A stretch of DNA of 64,000 nt, from the NCBI GenBank assembly GCA_049970095.1, contig JBMFNP010000003.1, forward strand, positions 1 to 64,000, read 5' to 3'. Position 1 is the stretch's first letter. Every line of letters starts with the position of its first letter. The position numbers and the translations under genes were made by a program. Under the pieces are notes generated by a model that was not told where the DNA came from, did no database searches, and saw only the letters and a program-made list of their open reading frames with translations. Below are positions 34,179-41,645 of this stretch, piece by piece. This DNA comes from SKW197 sp049970095 (GTDB taxonomy: Archaea > Thermoplasmatota > Thermoplasmata > Lutacidiplasmatales > SKW197).

Positions 34179-37100
34179 TTGGTGATCTCTTTGGCACTGA
34201 AGAAGATACAGATAATAGGACTTGTGCTTGGAATTATCCTACTTATAAGCGTGATTGGTGTGCTGTTGCTGATGAGTACCCCAAAACCCCAGGAAAATAA
34301 ACCTCCTGTAGCGAATTTCACAATGGACAAAACAAGTGCAAAAGTAAATGAGCCAGTAACCTTTACATCAACATCTTATGACCCTGATGGGAATGAAACA
34401 ATTGTAAAGCATCTCTGGGAATTTGGAGACAATACGAACAAAACAGGGAACCTCAGAACAGTAACGCATTCGTATGGAGCACCTGGTGTCTATACTGTCA
34501 AACTTACAGTAGAGGATGAAAAGGGTGCACAGAATTCTATCACCAGAACACTCAGCATTACCGAAGAAATTTACGACGAATACCAGAATGTTACTGTAAA
34601 TGAACTGCTTACAAATCCTCAAAATTACCTGGAGAAGAAGGTGAGATTGAATGGATGTATAGTGGCGGATATGGGGTATTACCCTGGAAACCTCACAAAC
34701 AGCACCACTTTCTATGTAGTGGATGACGCAGGAATAAAAGGACTGAACATATACACGCAGCCAAATGCGACAAGACCAGCCACAATAAATTACAATGAGA
34801 AACTTGTGATCAAAGGTACATTTACAACATACAAAGAAGCGTTTGAACTGAAAGTGAGCGCAGGCACACCTGATTCCGTAGAATCTTTAGGCACATATGG
34901 AAAAAATTCGTATGAGAATTATACTGTTTCCTCACTTCTTGCAAATGCTGGGAACGCAAACTACTCTTTTGTAAAGATAGATAATGCAGTTGTTGACTGG
35001 GTAAATAAATCCTACAAATATACCATCACAGATGTAGGTGGCGGTGCAAATATAACCGTGTACTGTGAATTTGGTGCGAATGCTCCATATGTGTCATCTG
35101 GAGATAATATCTCGGTGCAGGGATGGTTCAAATATTACTCAAAGGAGGGTGTTTGGGAAATCACAGTAAGAAATGGAACGGAGGATAAAGTTGAACTTAA
35201 AGGTGTTGCTTACACTATGGTAACCGTAAATGAACTGCTTACAAATCCAGGCAGTTATCTGAACAAGAGTGTTGAGCTTACAGATGTAGTTTATGCGTAC
35301 AGAGTGCACTGGAATGCAAGCAATTTAAGTGAGTATGCAAGTTTCTATGTAATAGATAACGGAGGCACAAGGGGCTTGAATGTGTTTGCCACATCAAATG
35401 CCACAAGACCTGCAGTGGTTGCATACGGTGATTTACTGCACATAAAGGGTAAGTTTGAGATTTACAATAATGCATACGAAGTGTATGTTGGCAAATCCAC
35501 AACACCAGATTTGATTGATAAGACAGGAAGCGGCGGCACAAACATCTATGCCAGTTATCCAGATATCAACACACTTCTGGGTAGTACCACAACCGCAAAT
35601 AATTCCTTTGTTAAACTCAATAATCTGGTTGTAGATTATGTATATGCATCCTATAAATTTACAGTTAGGGATAACAGCACATCCACAAATATCACAATAT
35701 ATGGAGAATATGGTGCAAACATACCAGCGGTGAGTGCAGGGCAGATAGTGAATGTTTCTGGGTGGTTCACATGGTACACCAGCGGGGGTTACTGGGAGAT
35801 TGTAATAAGGAATGCGAGCAGTGATATTGTTGAGGTTTCAGGGCAAAGCCAGCAATACATACCTGTAACCGTAAATGAACTGCTTACAAATCCAGGCAGT
35901 TATCTGAACAAGAGTGTTGAGCTTACAGATGTAGTTTATGCGTACAGAGTGCACTGGAATGCAAGCAATTTAAGTGAGTATGCAAGTTTCTATGTAATAG
36001 ATAACGGAGGCACAAGGGGCTTGAATGTGTTTGCCACATCAAATGCCACAAGACCTGCAGTGGTTGCATACGGTGATTTACTGCACATAAAGGGTAAGTT
36101 TGAGATTTACAATAATGCATACGAAGTGTATGTTGGCAAATCCACAACACCAGATTTGATTGATAAGACAGGAAGCGGTGGCACAAACATCTATGCCAGT
36201 TATCCAGATATCAACACACTTCTGGGTAGCACCACAACCGCAAATAATTCCTTTGTTAAACTCAATAATCTGGTTGTAGATTATGTATATGCATCCTATA
36301 AATTTACAGTTAGGGATAACAGCACATCCACAAATATCACAATATATGGAGAATATGGTGCAAACATACCAGCGGTGAGTGCAGGGCAGATAGTGAATGT
36401 TTCTGGGTGGTTCACATGGTACACCAGCGGGGGTTACTGGGAGATTGTAATAAGGAATGCAAGCAGTGATGCGGTTGAAGTGAACACGCAGTCTCCATAC
36501 ACCCAGGTAACTGTAGCAACCCTTCTAGCAAATCCTTCCCAATACAATAATACTGAGGTCTGCCTAAAAAATGTATATGTGGACTGGGCAAAAACTACAT
36601 ATAACTTTAATGTAAAGGATGCTCCCTCAGACACCTCCAACCTCACCATCTATGTTTCAAAGAATGCTAAAGCACAGCCAATCTATACTGGCTATTATGT
36701 AGATATTTACGGAGAATTTACATGGTACACCAGTGGAGGTTACTGGGAGATTTACATAAGAAATTACACTGATGATAAGGTGATTGCAATATACAATTAT
36801 CAAAGGATTACAGTTTCGGAACTTCTTGCAAATTCTTCAACATATCTTGGAAAGAATGTTTCTATTGATTACGCAATCATTACAAATATTACATATAATT
36901 ACTACCTTTTCAGGGTGAAGGACAACTCAACTACCCAGGAATTAACAATATATGTAAACAAAAATGCTACCTCCCCTTCAGCGCTCTCTGTTGGGCAGGC
37001 AGTGAAAGTAAGTGGCGTCTTTAAATTGTACAACACCACATACGAAATCCAGATCAGGAATTATTCCACCGATGCGGTAGCTCTGCTTTCTGCAAATACT

Positions 37101-37199
37101 GGACTGGATAACTCTCATGCGAACACGGGAGGCATAGGATGGAAGGAAAACAGAATGGAGCGGAATTCACACATTGTCCGCATTGCAAGAGATTTGTAG
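34179..37199 (+). CDS. Membrane-anchored protein: PKD domain plus eight OB-like repeats
   Basis: 1006 aa. N-terminal transmembrane segment (about 12-33), a PKD domain (about 45-128; PPVANFTMDKTSAKVNEPV, HLWEFGDNT), then about eight repeats of roughly 107 residues that begin VTVNELLTNPGSYLNKSVEL or similar (near 137, 244, 345, 452, 560, 667, 775, 873) and end W-F/Y-x-W/Y-Y...WEI-x-I/V-RN. The pattern resembles OB-fold repeats. Two repeats (606 bp) are duplicated almost exactly. Start codon uncertain: TTG at 34179 or GTG at 34182, no ATG, with a TATA-like box about 27 nt before. Overlaps the next gene by 61 nt. Probably extracytoplasmic and glycosylated. Confidence 0.75.
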   Translation: MVISLALKKIQIIGLVLGIILLISVIGVLLLMSTPKPQENKPPVANFTMDKTSAKVNEPVTFTSTSYDPDGNETIVKHLWEFGDNTNKTGNLRTVTHSYGAPGVYTVKLTVEDEKGAQNSITRTLSITEEIYDEYQNVTVNELLTNPQNYLEKKVRLNGCIVADMGYYPGNLTNSTTFYVVDDAGIKGLNIYTQPNATRPATINYNEKLVIKGTFTTYKEAFELKVSAGTPDSVESLGTYGKNSYENYTVSSLLANAGNANYSFVKIDNAVVDWVNKSYKYTITDVGGGANITVYCEFGANAPYVSSGDNISVQGWFKYYSKEGVWEITVRNGTEDKVELKGVAYTMVTVNELLTNPGSYLNKSVELTDVVYAYRVHWNASNLSEYASFYVIDNGGTRGLNVFATSNATRPAVVAYGDLLHIKGKFEIYNNAYEVYVGKSTTPDLIDKTGSGGTNIYASYPDINTLLGSTTTANNSFVKLNNLVVDYVYASYKFTVRDNSTSTNITIYGEYGANIPAVSAGQIVNVSGWFTWYTSGGYWEIVIRNASSDIVEVSGQSQQYIPVTVNELLTNPGSYLNKSVELTDVVYAYRVHWNASNLSEYASFYVIDNGGTRGLNVFATSNATRPAVVAYGDLLHIKGKFEIYNNAYEVYVGKSTTPDLIDKTGSGGTNIYASYPDINTLLGSTTTANNSFVKLNNLVVDYVYASYKFTVRDNSTSTNITIYGEYGANIPAVSAGQIVNVSGWFTWYTSGGYWEIVIRNASSDAVEVNTQSPYTQVTVATLLANPSQYNNTEVCLKNVYVDWAKTTYNFNVKDAPSDTSNLTIYVSKNAKAQPIYTGYYVDIYGEFTWYTSGGYWEIYIRNYTDDKVIAIYNYQRITVSELLANSSTYLGKNVSIDYAIITNITYNYYLFRVKDNSTTQELTIYVNKNATSPSALSVGQAVKVSGVFKLYNTTYEIQIRNYSTDAVALLSANTGLDNSHANTGGIGWKENRMERNSHIVRIARDL
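35220..35825 (+). repeat. 606-bp direct repeat, copy 1
   Basis: Near-identical to 35865-36470 (offset 645 bp, 215 codons). I count three differences, all at third codon positions and silent. Each copy spans two OB-like repeats. Confidence 0.9.
35865..36470 (+). repeat. 606-bp direct repeat, copy 2
   Basis: Second copy of the in-frame duplication inside the 1006-aa OB-repeat protein. The differences from copy 1 are GGC/GGT (Gly), AGT/AGC (Ser) and GCG/GCA (Ala). Confidence 0.9.
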
Positions 37200-37975
37200 G
37201 TCCACTTGAAGAATGCCCATTTTGCGGTGCAGATGTCCCAAAGAAAAGAAGTACAATTTACTTAAAGTACTCTGCATTGGCAATAGCAGTAGTAGGCACC
37301 CTGCTTCTCATTCCCTGGGCCATGTACACGGAAACCCCTGTAATAAAAGTAAGAGATATATCACCGAGCTACAACAATGCTGTAATAAAGGTAAGAGGAA
37401 TTGTGCCAGATACTCCATCATACTATGACAATCCCACAGGTAAGGCATTTTATTTCTCAGTGGATGACGGCACAGGAATAATGCCTGTGAAAATCTATGA
37501 TGATGTTGTAAGGGATATGCTTGCACAGAACTCCCCTTCACATCCTGTAATACCCGCATTTGGTGATAAGGTGGAGATTGCTGGTAGCCTCCAGTACAGA
37601 AGCAATGATTTCTACTTGATTGTGAACCATATTAGTCAGATAAAAGTGATAAGAAGTGAGGCTGGAGAAGTTACCATAAAGGAGATTCTCGCATATACAA
37701 AAGAAAACGAAAGTGCAAGGGTGAAAGTAAGGGGCAATGTCACAGCCATCCGTGAGTATGCTTTTGCATACGACTATTTGATTCAGGATGCACAGGGTTA
37801 TAGAATAGATGTGTTTGTACCCAAATCGCTCTCAAATCTAACAGGAATGCTGCCAGAAATCCATGAAAAAAATGAAATCGTTGTGAGTGGTGCACTGAAG
37901 TATTATGTTTCCGGGAACACTGGCAAGTGGGAAATTATCCCATCAGCCTCCTGGGAAATAGAGGTGTTGCAATGA
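37139..37975 (+). CDS. Zinc-ribbon membrane protein with OB-like domains
   Basis: 278 aa. An N-terminal cytoplasmic zinc ribbon (C13-x2-C16...C26-x2-C29) precedes one transmembrane helix (about 41-63). Two OB-like domains follow, as shown by VIKVRGIVPDTPSYYDN...FYFSVDDGTGIMPVKIY and ARVKVRGNVTAIREYAFAYDYLIQDAQG. They resemble the repeats of the preceding protein, so the three neighbouring genes are probably paralogous in part. Its start lies 61 nt inside the previous gene, and the zinc ribbon begins too early for a much later start. Function unknown. Confidence 0.75.
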   Translation: MEGKQNGAEFTHCPHCKRFVGPLEECPFCGADVPKKRSTIYLKYSALAIAVVGTLLLIPWAMYTETPVIKVRDISPSYNNAVIKVRGIVPDTPSYYDNPTGKAFYFSVDDGTGIMPVKIYDDVVRDMLAQNSPSHPVIPAFGDKVEIAGSLQYRSNDFYLIVNHISQIKVIRSEAGEVTIKEILAYTKENESARVKVRGNVTAIREYAFAYDYLIQDAQGYRIDVFVPKSLSNLTGMLPEIHEKNEIVVSGALKYYVSGNTGKWEIIPSASWEIEVLQ

Positions 37976-39003
37976 ATGGAACGCTGCCGAGATTCAGTGA
38001 AAAACACGTCTTTGTTGTGTGCGCAGTGCTCCTGCTGCTCGGTGCAGTATTTGTTGCACTTGCCTATACATCTGAAACACCAGTTACGAAAATAGGTGAG
38101 ATTACCGAAGAGATGAGTTTTTCTCATATCAAAGTAAGGGGCAGGGTAAGTGATTTTCCCTCATATACTACAGACAAGTACGAACAGCGCTCTACAATAA
38201 AATTTCCTGTTAATGACGGCACAGGCACAATAACTGTCAAACTGGTAGATGCAGTTACCGATACACTTCTGAAAACTGGAGAGATACCAGGCTATGGACA
38301 GACAGTTGAAATTGAAGGAAAACTGAGCGTTTCAGAGTATTCTAAATCTCTTTCAGTGCTCAACCCGCTTTTCGTTAAAATTCTCACAAAAGAGGAAGAC
38401 TATGAAAATATCTCAGATCTTTCCATGCTCAACAGCATTGCTACAGAGTCCAAACTTGTAAAGGTGAGTGGTAGTGTTAAATCGTTTTCTAATTTAGGGT
38501 TTGCTTACAGTATGAATATAACAGACGGAAAAGGAGAAGTGAATGTATTTTTCCAGACTACTTTTGCTTTCATCTCAAGCCAGAATCCCTACGAACTCAA
38601 AGGTGCAAATGTTACTGTAAGAGGGGCGCTTAAATGGTACGCTCAGAAAAATTACTGGGAGATTCTTCCAACCACATGGAAAGATATACAGATATGGAAT
38701 ACCAGTGTAATCAAATACAATCTCACAACAATCACTCAACTGCTTTCTCAGCCCTCTAACTATCTTAACCAGCCATTCAGAATAGAAAATGTATGTGTGC
38801 TTTCTGCAGGACAGTATAATCTTACAGTGAGTGATGGAAATGCCACCCTGCTTGTTTATTCTAAGATTCCAATCAGTTATTGGGGGAATATAAAGGAAGG
38901 GAGCATTGTGATTGTCCAGGGAAAGTTTGTTCTCTATGGAAGCGTCTATGAGTTAAAGGTAGGTGAGATGTTCAGCGATTATATTTTGGGGGTGAATGCA
39001 TGA
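37972..39003 (+). CDS. Membrane-anchored protein with OB-like repeats
   Basis: 343 aa. Short cytoplasmic N-terminus, transmembrane helix at about 13-35 (VFVVCAVLLLLGAVFVALAY), then three OB-like domains (FSHIKVRGRVSDFPSY...FPVNDGTGTITVKLV; SKLVKVSGSVKSFSNLGFAYSMNITDG; ITQLLSQPSNYLNQPFRIENVCV). The second half matches the repeat type of the 1006-aa protein, and the first matches the preceding 278-aa protein. The start at 37972 overlaps the previous stop as ATGA, and its own end overlaps the TctA-like gene in the same way, so the three genes are co-translated. Confidence 0.78.
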   Translation: MNGTLPRFSEKHVFVVCAVLLLLGAVFVALAYTSETPVTKIGEITEEMSFSHIKVRGRVSDFPSYTTDKYEQRSTIKFPVNDGTGTITVKLVDAVTDTLLKTGEIPGYGQTVEIEGKLSVSEYSKSLSVLNPLFVKILTKEEDYENISDLSMLNSIATESKLVKVSGSVKSFSNLGFAYSMNITDGKGEVNVFFQTTFAFISSQNPYELKGANVTVRGALKWYAQKNYWEILPTTWKDIQIWNTSVIKYNLTTITQLLSQPSNYLNQPFRIENVCVLSAGQYNLTVSDGNATLLVYSKIPISYWGNIKEGSIVIVQGKFVLYGSVYELKVGEMFSDYILGVNA

Positions 39004-40334
39004 TAGATATAGGAATTACAATCTTTTACATTGGCTTCGCAATTCTCGGGGTGCTTGTCTCTGCAGTGCTCTGTTTGGTACCTGGATTGCATGTTTACAA
39101 TGTTATGGGTTTTGCATTTTTAATCTATTTTGCATTTCTGAGCGAAATCCAGGATCATATGTATTTCATAATGTTTCTGGTAGGGCTTGTTGTCGGATAC
39201 TCAATTCTTTTCACAATTCCCACAATATACCTCAGTGCACCTGATGATTCTACAGTATGGATAATGTACCCAAGCCAGAAATATCTTATGAACGGAAGGG
39301 GACATGAGGCTGTGCTTCTTACAACAGCAGGTGCAATTGTGGGCGTGTTAATCATGCTGATTGCAATTCCTTTGTTCATGGAACAACTCAAGCTTATCAG
39401 GGAAATAATCAAGCCACATATGTTCTGGATTGTGGGTGCAGTTGTGATGTTTATCCTTCTTTCAGAATTTCCCAAGGATTTTGATAGAGGTAAGTCTCCG
39501 CTGAAAAAACTGTGGGTGGGCTGGAGTACTATTCTTGCTGGCTATCTGACATTCCTGCTTTCCAGCATACTCGGGATAATCATATTCAACAAAACAATTG
39601 TTCCCGCAGATAGAGCATTCCAGACACTCGGTGCAGTGTTCATAGGAATGTTTGCAGCCTCAAGTTTGCTTGTGGCAATTTTCTCACATAAAAAAATCCC
39701 GGAACAAACAATTTCAAGGAGTGTGGAGGTAAAAAAGGAAGAAATCTTCCGGGGAGGTGTGGGTGGCACACTTGGGGGTTTATTTGCAGCATTTATTCCT
39801 GCAGTTACTGCAGGTGTGGGTGCCCTCCTTGCAGGGCATGCTACTGCTTCCAAAGGTGAGAGAACTTTCATTATTTCTCAGGGGTCCAATAGAGTACTTT
39901 ATTTTGTTGGTGCAATCGTTTTATTTTTCACTGCCATTGGAATGCGTAAAGGTGCGCTTACCATCGGAATGAACCTGTTTTACACACCAGAGACACTCTC
40001 GGATCTTTATCTTGTGCTTGCAGGTATTGCAATTGCATCTGCACTTTCCCTCATACTCATACTCCTTATGTCTAGAGGTGTTCTTTCTCTCATCCAGAAA
40101 GTAAGATACCAAACACTCTCACTCATTGCCCTGATTTGCGTCACGCTCATTGTGTTCCTCATGCTGAGCTGGCAGGGACTGGTAATTTATGCAATCTCCA
40201 CTGCTATCGGACTTCTCCCTGTTCTTTTCCATTCCCGAAGAATGAACTGTCTTGCAGTAATCCTTGTCCCAATATGGCTGAATATGTCTGGCATCGGTGG
40301 AGATATTGCTGCAGGGCTTGGATTGTTTTCATGA
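39000..40334 (+). CDS. TctA-like (DUF112) polytopic membrane protein
   Basis: 444 aa with about 10-12 transmembrane helices. It resembles the archaeal branch of the tripartite tricarboxylate transporter TctA family: CLVPGLHVYNVMGF near the start, FRGGVGGTLGGLFAAFIPAVTAGVGALLAGHAT in the middle and GIGGDIAAGLGLF at the end, which mirror the paired P-G-x-H/P-G-x-G motifs of TctA. No TctB or TctC partner is present. Instead it is co-translated with membrane-anchored OB-like proteins. The substrate is unknown and a transport role is inferred from the fold. Confidence 0.72.
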   Translation: MIDIGITIFYIGFAILGVLVSAVLCLVPGLHVYNVMGFAFLIYFAFLSEIQDHMYFIMFLVGLVVGYSILFTIPTIYLSAPDDSTVWIMYPSQKYLMNGRGHEAVLLTTAGAIVGVLIMLIAIPLFMEQLKLIREIIKPHMFWIVGAVVMFILLSEFPKDFDRGKSPLKKLWVGWSTILAGYLTFLLSSILGIIIFNKTIVPADRAFQTLGAVFIGMFAASSLLVAIFSHKKIPEQTISRSVEVKKEEIFRGGVGGTLGGLFAAFIPAVTAGVGALLAGHATASKGERTFIISQGSNRVLYFVGAIVLFFTAIGMRKGALTIGMNLFYTPETLSDLYLVLAGIAIASALSLILILLMSRGVLSLIQKVRYQTLSLIALICVTLIVFLMLSWQGLVIYAISTAIGLLPVLFHSRRMNCLAVILVPIWLNMSGIGGDIAAGLGLFS

Positions 40335-40339
40335 ACAAA

Positions 40340-41218
40340 TTACATTCTCCAGCCATCCAGAAAAAGGAGAAAGAGCGCACTTACAATTAAATCTGCAGTA
40401 GTGCCGGGATTTACCATGTCCTCCCTCAATTTTCTGAAAAGATTTTCTACTTGCGGGTGTGCAGCAGATTGAGCGGTTAGTGCATATCCAGATGCATAAA
40501 GCTCAGAGGCATAATTTTTCAGCCAGAGGGCATAGTCCAATCCTTTTTTACCCACAACAAGGTTGTCCAAATACTCTGAGAGTGCATAAAAAAATCCATG
40601 AAGCACAGTCCTTTCAACCCCTTTATCCTCATGCTCTCTGATCACCCTTGCAATTTTCTGGCTCAATTCAAACTTCTGCGTGTATTCATGGCAGATGGCA
40701 TTCACATTCACTCCTGCAAGCATCCATGCGTACAGCGGAACTTTCTCCTTGCGCACCACGCTCTCAATTTCCAGGGATTTCACATTTAACCTGCCTTCAA
40801 TGTCTGGTAGGCTCCCAACATCTGTCATCCGAATTGCCTTTACATAATTAAATGTGTCTTTCCAGCTTGCGTTCTTTATTTCATGCTGTACCTTATCAAA
40901 ATCAATTCTTCCGTTATTTCTGTATGCGTTTTTCAGCAGGGGCACAAGGAGGATTATTGTGCCAAGATGGGTGTTCCCGCCTCGCTGTGCAGAGAGCATT
41001 ATTTTTACCCCTTCAAGCACCGCTTTTCCAAGAGGATAACGGGCTGCAAGTGAGGGCAGAGAAGCACCAAGTTCTATGCCAGATATCAGAAAATCCTCAA
41101 ATTTCTGTGTAGGAAAATCCATTACCCTTGAGACATTACCTGGCTTTGGAACTGTGCACTCAATAACCATTGCTTTTGTGACAGCAATTTCCAGTTTTTT
41201 CAAAACCTTATTTTTCAT
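40340..41218 (-). CDS. CitG-like triphosphoribosyl-dephospho-CoA synthase family protein
   Basis: 292 aa. Family signs include TVPKPGNVSRVMDF near the N-terminus, QRGGNTHLGTIILLVPL in the middle, and NPGTTADLIVSALFLLFL at the C-terminus. CitG makes the citrate lyase prosthetic group precursor from ATP and dephospho-CoA. Archaeal homologues usually lack citrate lyase genes, and none is seen here, so another ATP-dependent triphosphoribosyl or phosphoribosyl transfer is likely. It overlaps the upstream 142-aa gene by 4 nt. Confidence 0.78.
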   Translation of the reverse strand: MKNKVLKKLEIAVTKAMVIECTVPKPGNVSRVMDFPTQKFEDFLISGIELGASLPSLAARYPLGKAVLEGVKIMLSAQRGGNTHLGTIILLVPLLKNAYRNNGRIDFDKVQHEIKNASWKDTFNYVKAIRMTDVGSLPDIEGRLNVKSLEIESVVRKEKVPLYAWMLAGVNVNAICHEYTQKFELSQKIARVIREHEDKGVERTVLHGFFYALSEYLDNLVVGKKGLDYALWLKNYASELYASGYALTAQSAAHPQVENLFRKLREDMVNPGTTADLIVSALFLLFLDGWRM

Positions 41219-41643
41219 GCGACTTCTATACCAGAACCCTGCTTCTGTTGAACAGGTTTCTTTCCAAACTGGACTGTAGGCAGAGGAATGGGTGATGGAA
41301 GTTTCAAATCCCTTGCCAGAAGTACAGATTCAGGAATGCAGTTAAGCATTACCACAGTGTGAATTTCAGAAGCAACTTCATTTGGAAGATTTCCTGTCTT
41401 TGCCCACAGCTCGCTCACCTCTTTCGCATTGCACTCGTAGAGAATTTTGCCTTCTATTTTTATAACTCCGATGCCAACAAAATTTGCAGTGAACCTGAAA
41501 TCAAAATTTGCCTCTTTTTCAGAAACAGGGGTGATCATTGTAACTGTGCTGTTATGGTCCACACGAATATTCTGAAACTTCTCGCCCAGATTTGCAAACC
41601 TCTTTGCCTCAATTGAAACCAGTTCAAAGTTTTTTATGCCCAT
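41215..41643 (-). CDS. Small conserved-looking protein, possibly SecB-fold
   Basis: 142 aa. Not confidently recognised. Beta strands alternate in 10-90 (IRVDHNSTVTMITP, ANFDFRFTANFVGIGVIKIEGKILYE), then comes a helix (LPNEVASEIHTVVMLNCIPESVLLARDLKL) and a proline-rich strand (PSPIPLPTVQF). This order, and especially the helix followed by P-x-P-x-V-x-F, recalls the SecB export chaperone, so a SecB-like function is a weak guess. Coupled to the CitG-like gene by a 4-nt overlap, and two bases from the phosphoesterase stop codon. Confidence 0.6.
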   Translation of the reverse strand: MGIKNFELVSIEAKRFANLGEKFQNIRVDHNSTVTMITPVSEKEANFDFRFTANFVGIGVIKIEGKILYECNAKEVSELWAKTGNLPNEVASEIHTVVMLNCIPESVLLARDLKLPSPIPLPTVQFGKKPVQQKQGSGIEVA

Positions 41644-41645
41644 AT

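Noticed and set aside
35278..36186. Two nearly identical minus-strand open frames of 87 codons
   Set aside because: They are antisense shadows of the duplicated OB-like repeats and are identical only because the sense gene is duplicated.
40340..41218. Citrate lyase accessory locus
   Set aside because: The CitG-like protein has no citC, citD, citE, citF or citX neighbours, so citrate lyase maturation is not supported here.
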